From: CAVTWH01 sp963794685
GTDB taxonomy: Bacteria > Actinomycetota > Actinomycetes > Mycobacteriales > Micromonosporaceae
Length of the DNA: 64,000 bases
Direction: 5' to 3'
Assembly: GCA_963794685.1 (NCBI GenBank)
Contig: CAWCFK010000008.1
Span: forward strand, 1 to 64,000
Position numbers and translations under genes: made by a program. The notes under the pieces are model-generated. The model did no database searches. It had not been told where the DNA came from and saw nothing but the letters and a program-made list of their open reading frames with translations. Shown one piece after another: positions 1-7,911 of the stretch; position 1 is the first letter of the stretch, and the number at the start of each line of letters is the position of its first letter.

Positions 1-53
1 AGAACAGAGGTCACGAGTGATCTTGCGGTGTCGAACAATCCCGCGAGTCCTCA

Positions 54-935
54 TTAGGTGATCGAGTCGGCGAGGACCTCGTCAATCGTGTACCGGGCCT
101 CGGTAGCCAGAGTGGGCTCGATGCCCCGGTAGTAGTACAGCCCACCAGAGCGAAATCGACAGTGCGCGGGCGCGGGCGCGGGTCCCAGGTAGCGTCCTCG
201 CAGCCGACCATTGATCGGAAGATGTGTCGGACGTTGGCGGGCAGGACGGTCCAGGCGACGATCAGGTCGCATGCAGGGTCGCCGATGCCGACGGTCGCGA
301 AGTCGATGACGGCGCTGAGTCGCCCATCGACGGTCAGGATGTTGCCGGGCAAGAGGTCCGCGTGGAGCCAGGTGGGTGGACCGTTCCCAGGTGGGGATGT
401 CTAGCGCCTCGTCCCATATGGCGGTAGCTGCGTCGGTGTCGATCGTGCCGTCAAGTTTCGCTATGGCGGCCCGTGTCTGCTCGTCAAGCCGCGCCAGCGG
501 TCCGCCGCGGTAGGCCCTGGGGCCCTCCGGGATGTCGATGGCACGGAAGGCGATGACGAACTCGGCTAGGTCGGCGGCGAGCTTGCCCGGTGCGGTGAGG
601 TTGCCGGGGACTGGGTTCGTGCCAGGAAGCCAGCGAAGGATCGACCAGGTCCAGGGGTACTCGTCGGTGGGCTGCCCGACGACGACCGGAGCGGGGATGG
701 CGACGGGCAGGTAGGGGGCCAGCTGCCGCAGCCATCGTTGCTCCTTGGCCTCGTCGCCCGCAGCCCAGGGAACGCGGCACAGCCGCACAACCAGATCGGG
801 CCCCAGCCGGAACAGCGCGTTGACCGTGCCGGTGGAGGGCACTCGTCGCAAGGGATGGGCGGCCCACTGGGGGAACTGTCCGGCGATCAGCCGGGCGACC
901 ATGTCGAGCGAGATGTCGATCTCATCGGTGTGCAT
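54..935 (-). pseudogene. Frameshifted APH/macrolide phosphotransferase-family gene
   Basis: The product would be a small-molecule kinase of the aminoglycoside/macrolide phosphotransferase fold. The N-terminal part, from an ATG at 935, reads in one frame (MHTDEIDISLDMVAR onward) through the ILRWLPGTNP region. The catalytic HADLLPGN (Brenner, HxDxxxxN) and VIDFATVGIGDPACD stretches lie in a second frame (about 376-150). The last 30 residues, ending TIDEVLADSIT, return to the first frame. Two compensating single-base shifts, near 375 and 150, would restore one continuous protein of about 290 residues, the usual family length. This is either a decaying gene or two indel errors in the assembly. 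The substrate cannot be told from sequence. Confidence 0.7.
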
Positions 936-1169
936 CTTCCGAGCGGGCAGGACACCCTCCTGATGAAGCGCGGTCGTCGCGCTGAGCATCTTCAACGAGC
1001 GACCCTGACGCAACCGAATTCCAGCTCGAAGGCAAGATCCACCGACTTCGCAAGGGAGCGTGCGTGTCCAGCGACTGATCGGTGTCGACGAGTTCGGTGA
1101 TGGCGGCCCACCGCCCCCGTCAGGCTATCAGCGGTAGTCGATGTCAGACAGTTGGGTCAGACTGGGCGC

Positions 1170-1734
1170 ATGCAGTTGACGACTCGGATGCTGACGCCGC
1201 AGACCTGGGACGACTTCGCCGAGCTGGTTGAGGCTAACAACGGTGTGTGGGGTGGGTGCTGGTGCATGGGTTTCCACCCGAAGGGCGAGGTTGGGCGAGT
1301 TGGGGAAGGAAACCGGGAGGCCAACTGCGGGCTCGTAACGCGCGGGACGGTCCACCAGGTGCTCGTCTATGAGGGTGGGCGCTGTGTCGGCTGGTGCCAG
1401 TTCGGGTCGCCCCCGGAACTTCCGAATATCAAGAGCAGGCGTATCTACGAGCAGGGGGCCGAGGGTGCGCCGGACTGGCGGATCGGCTGTATCTTCACCA
1501 ACGCAAAGGATCGCGGCAAGGGTATCGCCTCCGCCGCGGTCGCGGCAGCGATCGAGGAGATCAGACGGGCCGGCGGTGGCATCGTGGAGGCCTATCCGGA
1601 GCAGACCGAACAGCGTCCACCGCAGCGCGGTGCCTACCTGCACACCGGACCCGAAGAGTTGTACGCGCGACACGGCTTCACCCGATTGAGGGAAGATTGC
1701 GAAGTGGCGGTGGGTCATGCGCACCGAGCTCTGA
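1170..1734 (+). pseudogene. GNAT-family N-acetyltransferase, frameshifted near its end
   Basis: An ATG at 1170 opens MQLTTRMLTPQTWDDF. The protein contains an acetyl-CoA binding region typical of GNAT enzymes (IFTNAKDRGKGIASAAVAAA, about residues 110-130) and a late GPEELYARHGFTR segment. After HGFTR the frame runs on to 1838 with unlikely sequence, while a shift near 1690 gives the expected ending KIAKWRWVMRTEL and a TGA at 1732-1734. I therefore take 1734 as the original end. The N-terminal CWCMGFHPKG segment fits a subgroup of actinobacterial acetyltransferases of unknown substrate. The shift could be real decay or an indel error. Confidence 0.65.
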
Positions 1735-1862
1735 TCCCGTGGTGGTGCCGATCGACGATCCCATGTGCCAGTGGCGTCCATCAAGCGGTGCGTCCGCCCG
1801 TGGGGAAGATGAGTTCCGCGTACTGCCCGCTCCGGTGAATCTTGGTCCACGGTGCGCATCCG

Positions 1863-2750
1863 TCAAGGATCGTCGACCCGAGCACCATCCTCAACTGCCG
1901 CGATCCGAGCGCAAGCCTGCTCGAGGCTGGCTGCGTCCAGGTCGTGGTGTACGGCCGGGGCGACACCGGCCGCTCGGTGGACGTCTGGGGGAGCAGATGG
2001 GGAGCAACGGCCCTCGTCCAACTGCACTGAACGGCGTCCAGAACCCTGTTGATCGAGGAAGTGGAAAGGATCCATGAAGTCGCAGGTCGCGTTAAGGGTG
2101 GGAGCAAAAGGGGAGCAGGATTTTGAGCGCTTCCCGAATCTGGAGGTGGTCATCGCCAGATGGGAGGTTCGGCCGATCGAGGCTTCGAGCGACCGGCGGT
2201 CTCGACCTCTTCCTTGTGGGAGAAGCGGTCCATCGGGATTGGTGCTGGCGCAGGTGTTCGTCGGCGCACTGGGACTCTCGGCAACTGCGACGGCCTGCTG
2301 CACCTCAGCCGGCGTCAAGACGCCCGCATATGCACTGCCCAATATGACGTCCACTCGATCGGAGTCTGTGGTGCCTCCAAGTTGGCTGCGCACTCGGCCA
2401 TGAAAGTAGAGCGACAAAAGCCAGGCCGCGCCGGCCGTGCGCGGTTGGTAACGGATCACGACTGCCTCCGGATACGCGTCCGGGCTCAACCCCTCGGTCG
2501 TCGAGAACATCTGAAAACCGCGTTGGCCCAAATCGACAAACACATCAAGCGCACGTCCGTTGACACCGCTCGCATTCAGCACATTCACATCGATGTGATC
2601 GGGATCCGGCATCGTGACATCCGCGGGGACAGACCCTCCGGCCGCGCATGTCGACGACGAGGAACCCGTGGCGGAGGTGCAGCCCGAGAGCGCCAACACG
2701 ACAGCTGACACGACAAGAGTCGCGACGCGTGCTCGAACCAACCTAGCCAC
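1863..2750 (-). CDS. Lipoprotein with LytR C-terminal (LytR_C) domain, 3' part altered
   Basis: A GTG at 2750 starts a basic N-terminus, a hydrophobic stretch (VATLVVSAVVLALSGC) and a lipobox LSGC, so the protein is probably an exported lipoprotein. Residues about 45-150 resemble the LytR_C domain found in cell-envelope proteins: VNVLNASGVNGRALDVF, then VVIRYQPRTAGAAWLL and VDVILGSAYAGVL. The frame stays open to 1863, but below about 2230 it runs through a dispersed repeat also present at 39.45 kb, so the last 120 or so residues are probably not original protein. No strong ribosome-binding site precedes the GTG. The domain call is by eye. Confidence 0.6.
   Translation of the reverse strand: MARLVRARVATLVVSAVVLALSGCTSATGSSSSTCAAGGSVPADVTMPDPDHIDVNVLNASGVNGRALDVFVDLGQRGFQMFSTTEGLSPDAYPEAVVIRYQPRTAGAAWLLSLYFHGRVRSQLGGTTDSDRVDVILGSAYAGVLTPAEVQQAVAVAESPSAPTNTCASTNPDGPLLPQGRGRDRRSLEASIGRTSHLAMTTSRFGKRSKSCSPFAPTLNATCDFMDPFHFLDQQGSGRRSVQLDEGRCSPSAPPDVHRAAGVAPAVHHDLDAASLEQACARIAAVEDGARVDDP
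2046..2230 (+). repeat. Dispersed repeat, copy A (partner at 39448-39616)
   Basis: This stretch matches 39448-39616 in the same orientation. Shared blocks include CTGTTGATCGA, CCATGAAGTCGC, AATCTGGAGGTGGTCATCG, GTTCGGCCGATCG and CTCGACCTCTTCCT. Copy A has about 17 extra bases near 2097-2115. The copies are diverged, so the duplication is not recent. No terminal inverted repeats were seen. It lies in the 3' part of a lipoprotein frame. Confidence 0.75.
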
Positions 2751-2985
2751 GCGGAGATTTTCGCATAGCTGGCCGATGGGCCCTGTCAGCGCCAGCAGGC
2801 CCGGCGCCAGAGCACTACGGCCCTCGACCCGCAAACCAGCTCCGGAATTCGTCGTCCTGGAAGATCGGCCCAACACGTCCCGGACCCGGCTCACCCGCGT
2901 CAGTTTGATTTGGCCCCAGCTGGGCGATCGAAGGGATTCGGAATATGTCGCTGAGCGTGACTGCGGTCGCGGCTTATGATGCGGC

Positions 2986-3232
2986 GTGACATTCACACCT
3001 CGGGCCTCGTGGGCTGAAACGCCAGAACCGGTGCGGACGGCCGTTGCGGGGGCGCTCGGGGCCACGATCGTCGGTCATAAGGATCTGCACGGCGGTATGT
3101 CGCCCGGTCCGGCAGCAGGCTTGCGGCTTGCCGACGGGCGACGGGTGTTCGTCAAGGCCGTGTCCGCTGAGGTCCGAGCGCATAACCACAAGATGATCCT
3201 GCAGGAGTCGGCGATTCTGGACGCCCTGCCGG
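2986..3232 (+). pseudogene. Phosphotransferase-family gene fragment (N-terminal part only)
   Basis: From a GTG at 2986 the frame reads TFTPRASWAETPEPVRTAV, then GGMSPGPAAGLRLADGRR and VFVKAVSAEVRAHNHKMI, ending near ILDALPV. This is the N-lobe pattern of aminoglycoside-phosphotransferase-like kinases, including the Lys of VFVKA. The similarity stops at about 3232, where sequence of an opposite-strand gene begins. The C-lobe with the catalytic HxD and DFG-like motifs is absent. The fragment marks a deletion or rearrangement junction. Confidence 0.55.
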
Positions 3233-3237
3233 TATGG

Positions 3238-3503
3238 CGCCCCAGCCATAGCCAGCTCGGCGGAGCCAGTTCGCCGCCAGCAATGCTGATCTCCGCCGGC
3301 GTGCCCTGATGGGCGTGATGATCCAGGATCAACGGCTCCACGCCAGCGAGCTGCTCCAAATGGGGCAACTCGTCCGAGTGCCAGGCCAGCGCGTATACGA
3401 TCACACTGTCCCTGCCGGCACCGGCGACCTGGCAAGCGCCGTATCCGCCGCTCGGCACCTGCATCGCCGCTACATCCCCGATCGCGGGTCTCACCATCGC
3501 CAC
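3238..3503 (-). pseudogene. Truncated small conserved gene of unknown function (Imm26-like pattern)
   Basis: On the minus strand a frame reads RPAIGDVAAMQVPSGGYGAC, then VIVYALAWHSDELPHLEQL, LILDHH and PPSWLWLG. The opening (GDV, then a GGYGACQV strand) resembles the small beta-rich proteins often grouped with Imm26 immunity proteins. I recognise this only by pattern. The frame continues past 3238 into sequence antisense to the phosphotransferase fragment, so the true C-terminus has been lost at the same junction. Its function is unknown. Confidence 0.4.
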
Positions 3504-3617
3504 CGCGGCAGCCTAGCGCGGGGATAGGACCACCGAGATGTGCCGTCACGGACGCTTGGCCGGTCCCTCCCAACCAGGGCTCGACCGATGGCCAACGTCG
3601 CCCCGTTGTGATGACCG

Positions 3618-3930
3618 GCTGACGACCCGTGGCCCGTCATCGCGGTCAAGCCTTCCGCCCAGCACGTCCATGTCCGTTGGCCTGGCTGGCGGCGATCCCG
3701 GACTTCCGGACCACGGAGGCCGAGGCCATGGCCTGGTTGCTGTCCTCGCAGTCGCCGTGTGCGCCGTGTTGGCGGAGGCGAATCGTTTACCGCGGTCGGC
3801 GAGTGGGCCCTGGCGCCGGCGCCGCAAGGGCCGCAGGCAACAGCAACTCCTGGGCCTGGCGGCTGAGAGTACGCAGGATTGCCACCGCCAGATCATGGCG
3901 TGCTGGCGATGATCGCTGTGACGAGGCGCG
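3618..3930 (+). pseudogene. ISAs1-family transposase remnant
   Basis: Joining two frames gives the N-terminal pattern of ISAs1-type transposases: RPLAWLAAIPDFR, then HGLVAVLAVAVCAVLA and a TAVGEWALA-like segment. Frame changes occur near 3715 and 3775 and a stop follows soon after. No catalytic core or terminal repeats were found, so this is a dead remnant. From 3930 to 4217 I see no gene. Confidence 0.5.
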
Positions 3931-4217
3931 GGCGGTCAGCCTGGACGGTACGGCGACCCGGTACTCGGCGGGCGGGGCCAATAGCGACATATTCGGCTCG
4001 TCACACTAGCTCGGCGAGATGCGCCAATAGTGGTTGTGTCCGGCAATTGGCCAACTAGCCGGTAACTCATCGAGGCGGTCGGGCAGGCACTTGTCGGCTT
4101 TTCGGAGTCGAGTGCTTACCGTCGGCGAGAAGAGCCACCTCGCCAGCCCCGCCCGCCCCCTGGCACCGCAATCGGCGGCACAAGAGCTCCATCACGGCCA
4201 CCGACCGGGGGCACCGT

Positions 4218-4712
4218 TTACAGCGGGCGGATGCTGCTGTGCCGGTACACCAGCGGTGTCGCGGCCGGGTCGGTGTCCAGCGCCCGCACCTCCAGCAGCA
4301 CCAGCTCGTGGTCGCCGGCCGGGTATCCGGCGTACGGCGAGCATTCCAACCAGGCCGCGCCACCCTCGATCAGGACCGCGCCGCCCGCCCCGTACCGCAG
4401 GTCGAGCCCGGTGAACCGGTGCTCGCGGGGACCCGCCAGCTGCCGTGGCAGTTGCGTGTGCGGGGCCGCCAGCACGGTCAGCCCGAGCCGGGGGGAGCGC
4501 CGCAGCAGCGGCCAGGTACCGGAGGTCCGGTTGACACACAACGAAACCAGCGGCGGATCGAGGGACACGGCGGTGAACGTGCTGAACACCATGCCGACCG
4601 GGTCACCGGCCACCACCGCGCACACCGCCACCACGCTGGTGGGCACCGCACCGAAGACGGCGCGCAGCCGGCTCTGGCCGATCTCCGTCCCGGTGTCGAG
4701 TTGCATGACCAT
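4218..4712 (-). CDS. Flavin reductase-like FMN-binding protein
   Basis: The 164-residue product has the small flavin reductase fold: FGAVPTSVVAVCA (about 18-30), then FSTFTAVSLDPPLVSLCV and a central SGTWPLLRRS. Enzymes of this family reduce FMN or FAD with NAD(P)H and hand the reduced flavin to a partner monooxygenase. The ATG at 4712 is preceded by GGGGAGGTGCCC, a good ribosome-binding site. It is the last gene of a five-gene minus-strand operon that begins with a luciferase-like monooxygenase, so the two probably form a two-component flavin system. The spacing of 13 nt from the upstream dehydrogenase gene supports co-transcription. Confidence 0.8.
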   Translation of the reverse strand: MVMQLDTGTEIGQSRLRAVFGAVPTSVVAVCAVVAGDPVGMVFSTFTAVSLDPPLVSLCVNRTSGTWPLLRRSPRLGLTVLAAPHTQLPRQLAGPREHRFTGLDLRYGAGGAVLIEGGAAWLECSPYAGYPAGDHELVLLEVRALDTDPAATPLVYRHSSIRPL

Positions 4713-4725
4713 GGGCACCTCCCCG

Positions 4726-6285
4726 TCAGACCCGCAGGTCGAGCATCGGCTCCGCGTACCGTGACTGGCCACAGACGGTGATGAACACCGGCGACTCGTT
4801 GTCCGGCAACGCGAGCAGCGCGGCGAGTTGGTGCTCGTCGAAGGAGCGGGCCGGTCGGGCGAAGAGGCCGTGGCCGGCCGCCGCCATCGTCAGCCCGTGC
4901 GCCACCCAGCCGCAGTAGACCTGGAGCAGACCCCAGGCGGCCGGTCCCAGCTCGCCGACGAGCGCCCGGAGGTCGACCGAGAACACCCAGACCGCAATGC
5001 TGTGGCGTACCCCGCAGTCGTTGCGCTCGGTCAGCGGGTACCCGAAGACCTGCTCCACCTTGCGCAGCAGCTGCGGATCGGTGGCCTCGCAGCGCAGTTC
5101 GCCGGAGTCCACGTCGTACCGCCCGGTGGGCAGGTCGGCGAGGCGCTGCGCGGCCACGGTCAGCCGCACCCGTTCGCCGACGGCACGCAGCGTGGGCGTC
5201 GGTGCCGGCAACCTCGCCCAGCGGAGCAGGTCGTCGAGGCAGTCCGGGCCACGGCTCGCGGGGCGGGCGGAGAAGCCGGTGAGCGGCGCGGGTACCCGGC
5301 CGGCAGAGCGCTGCCACAGCACCCGGTCCCAGTTCGGGCGGTGCGCCGCCGGTAGTTGCGGGATGCCCGGCGCGGGCGCGCCCCCGGGGACGGGCATCGG
5401 ATCGTACCGCCGGATGTCGTTGACGATGCCGGTCTCCAGCAGCGTCGGGTGCTGCGATTCCCGCCGCAACAGGAGATCGAGGTCCGGCGCGATTGCGCAG
5501 GTCGGCGTTCCGGCCGTGGCGTACGCCGGCAGCGGCCCGGTGCGGCGCAGGGTGACGACCACCGGCGCCGCCCAGCTTCCCGGCCCGGTGGCGGCGACCA
5601 GGTCGGCGGCGGCCGCGACGATCGGGCCACCGGTGTGCGCGACCGCTTCCACGCCGAAGAGCTGCGCGGCCACCAGCAGCGCCCGCAGATTGATTCCGGT
5701 CTCCAGGTCGGCGAGGGCGCACCGCAGAATCCCGTACGGCGTGGGGAAGTCGGTGTGCCGGGCGGCGAGGACCACGGTGACGCAGTCCGGCTCGGGGCGC
5801 AGGGCCGCCAGTTGGGCCGGGTGCGCCGCGGGGTCGTCGGCCGGCTGTGCTGCCAGGTCGACGATCGCGTGGCGGTAGAGGTCGAGGTAGCCGGGCGGGT
5901 CGTCGGGGCCGAGTACCAGTACGTGCACCGGGAACTTGCTGCGTACCGAGGCGACCGTGCGGTGGTCGTTGGCCGGGTTGGACGGCTCGCGCCGTTGCAG
6001 CCCGAAGGCTGTCACCAGGAGGTGGCCCAAGACGTGGCCCGGTGCCTCGCCGGGTCGCGCGATCGGGTGCTGAGCCAACAGGTGCGTGGTACCGGCGGGC
6101 AGCGACCGGTGCCGGGCGCCGCGTGCCGTAGCCGGGGGAACCGTTGCGGTGGTGGCGATCCGCTCGTCGATCTGGATCGGCGGGTGCATGACCCGGCGCA
6201 GCGGACCCTGCCGTAGCGCGAATCGCAGCACGTCGGTCGTCGTGGCCGGTCCGGTCACCGGATCGTCGATCCTGGTCGGGTTCAT
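4726..6285 (-). CDS. SagB-like azoline dehydrogenase (minus-arm copy)
   Basis: The 519-residue product belongs to the nitroreductase-like SagB/TbtE group, FMN enzymes that oxidise thiazolines and oxazolines to azoles in RiPPs. Diagnostic segments are LRFALRQGPLRR near the N-terminus, LQRREPSNPANDHRTVASVR with FPVHVLVLG (about 97-125), YLDLYRHAIVDL, and the late AFGYPL-like and PARSFDEHQLAALLALPD segments ending FITVCGQSRY. A second homologue lies at 28171-29736. The ATG at 6285 overlaps the stop of the E1-like gene by four bases (ATGA), arguing for translational coupling. Confidence 0.8.
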   Translation of the reverse strand: MNPTRIDDPVTGPATTTDVLRFALRQGPLRRVMHPPIQIDERIATTATVPPATARGARHRSLPAGTTHLLAQHPIARPGEAPGHVLGHLLVTAFGLQRREPSNPANDHRTVASVRSKFPVHVLVLGPDDPPGYLDLYRHAIVDLAAQPADDPAAHPAQLAALRPEPDCVTVVLAARHTDFPTPYGILRCALADLETGINLRALLVAAQLFGVEAVAHTGGPIVAAAADLVAATGPGSWAAPVVVTLRRTGPLPAYATAGTPTCAIAPDLDLLLRRESQHPTLLETGIVNDIRRYDPMPVPGGAPAPGIPQLPAAHRPNWDRVLWQRSAGRVPAPLTGFSARPASRGPDCLDDLLRWARLPAPTPTLRAVGERVRLTVAAQRLADLPTGRYDVDSGELRCEATDPQLLRKVEQVFGYPLTERNDCGVRHSIAVWVFSVDLRALVGELGPAAWGLLQVYCGWVAHGLTMAAAGHGLFARPARSFDEHQLAALLALPDNESPVFITVCGQSRYAEPMLDLRV

Positions 6286-7901
6286 TGCCACCACACCAAT
6301 CCGGCGACCGCGTCGCCATCGCCGGTGCCTGGCCAGCGCGACGAGTCGAACGGCCGGGTGTCGCGCAGCCGGGCCAGTTGCGCGGTCACCTCGGGCTGCG
6401 GCCGCAGTTCCCAGGCGCGGGTACCGGTGTCAGCGCCCGGATCCGCTTCGAGGCTCTTCACCCCGCACTGGGCGGCGGCGACGCTGGCGTGCAGCGCGTA
6501 CTCGACGGCGCTGGCCGGGCTCGGTCCCCACTGCGCCGCGCAGACCGAGTCACCGGCCTCGTCCACCACCCGGGCCAGCCAGCAGTGCGCACCGGCAGGC
6601 GCGTCGAGATGGATGCGTACCGCCAGGTCGTAGTAGTCGACGAGGGTACGCAGCAGTACCCGCAGGTTCGGTGCCAGCCGGCTGACCGGCAGCGGCTCAC
6701 CCGCCGGGCTGCTGTTCAGGAACTCGCGGCCCAGCAGCCGCAGTACGCCGTCCAGCAGGAAGTGCCGCATCGACAGCCCGGCCGCCGCAACCGCCGTCGG
6801 ATCCGTCCCCGTCGCACGGGCCATGGCGCGCAGGGCATCCAGCAGCGCGCCGCGCTGTGCGTCGGCGACGCTGCCGCCCCAGCCGGTGACGTCCGGGCCC
6901 CCGGTGGCGACCGGCCGCACGACCGCGATCCGCTGCGGCGCCACCCTCGAGTCCGTCACCGGCAGCAGCCGCGCCACCCCACGGAACCGGGCGGTCAGGT
7001 TCGCAACTGCGAAATTGGCGGTGGCGGCCGGGTCGGCGGTGGCCGTCGGATCGGAGGTAGCGGCCGGGTCGGCAAGGATGAACGGGACGGCGGTGACCTC
7101 GGCCAGCCGGCCGTGCACCACGAGCGAGTCCGCGGTCGCATCGGATACACCGGTCAGGTGGGTCAACACCCGTTGTGCGGCAAGCGAACCGGCCAGTGCC
7201 GCACCGACCGGCCCGGTTGCCTCGTCGGCTGGATCGTCGGCCTGCCAGCGGGCGATCCGGTCGGCCGCCGCCCAGAACGCAGGCAGGGCGGCCACGTCCG
7301 CGAGTACCGGACCGACCACGGTTAGGCCGGGCCGGGTCACCACCACGAGGATCGGGACTCCCGCCGGCAGCGTCTCGGGAGCCGGTCCGGTGCCGCTGTC
7401 GAGCAGCATGATCAGCGTCGGGTCCGGGCCGCACTCCTCGACCGTGCGTGCCGTGACCGCGCGCTCTGCGAGGCTGCGGTACAGGCTCGCGGCGGCCGGG
7501 CCGGCACGGTCCCCGGTGACCGCGACCCGGGCCGCACCCAGACTGCGCAGTGCCGCATACGGTCGGGGGCAATGTTCCTCCACAAAGGACAGCACGTCGG
7601 CCAGTCGCTCGGCGGTCGCCAGGTCGGGTACCGGGCCACCCGCGTCGTCCAGGTCGAACAGCAGCCCCCGGTCGAGCAGCGTCCGCACGACGTGACTGAG
7701 GACCGGACGTACCGGCTCGCCGCCGGCGGCGGCCACCAACGAGTCCAGGGTGGTCCCGTCGCAGAGGGCGGCCAGGTGCGAGTCGATCAGTGTGAAGAGC
7801 GCGGGCGGCCCGGCGATCAGGAACAACTGGTCGCCGCGCGCACAGCGGACACCCTGCGTGGTCGGGACGAAGTGACTGCCTGGGCGCAGCTTCACGTGCA
7901 T
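6282..7901 (-). CDS. E1-like (Ocin-ThiF type) leader-binding partner protein, minus-arm copy
   Basis: The 539-residue product begins MHVKLRPGSHFVPTTQGV, the signature start of the RRE-bearing ThiF-like proteins that bind RiPP leaders and present them to a YcaO cyclodehydratase (TbtF type). The N-terminal 90 residues form the leader-recognition region. The middle is a degenerate ThiF-like fold without an obvious ATP-binding glycine loop, as is usual here. The homologue at 24396-26132 starts the same way. The ATG at 7901 follows GAGGTG at suitable spacing; a GTG at 7910 is an alternative. Notably no YcaO gene lies in this operon, so this protein must share the YcaO encoded at 26129 or act with another partner. 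Confidence 0.75.
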   Translation of the reverse strand: MHVKLRPGSHFVPTTQGVRCARGDQLFLIAGPPALFTLIDSHLAALCDGTTLDSLVAAAGGEPVRPVLSHVVRTLLDRGLLFDLDDAGGPVPDLATAERLADVLSFVEEHCPRPYAALRSLGAARVAVTGDRAGPAAASLYRSLAERAVTARTVEECGPDPTLIMLLDSGTGPAPETLPAGVPILVVVTRPGLTVVGPVLADVAALPAFWAAADRIARWQADDPADEATGPVGAALAGSLAAQRVLTHLTGVSDATADSLVVHGRLAEVTAVPFILADPAATSDPTATADPAATANFAVANLTARFRGVARLLPVTDSRVAPQRIAVVRPVATGGPDVTGWGGSVADAQRGALLDALRAMARATGTDPTAVAAAGLSMRHFLLDGVLRLLGREFLNSSPAGEPLPVSRLAPNLRVLLRTLVDYYDLAVRIHLDAPAGAHCWLARVVDEAGDSVCAAQWGPSPASAVEYALHASVAAAQCGVKSLEADPGADTGTRAWELRPQPEVTAQLARLRDTRPFDSSRWPGTGDGDAVAGLVWWQ

Positions 7902-7911
7902 CGCCGGCACC

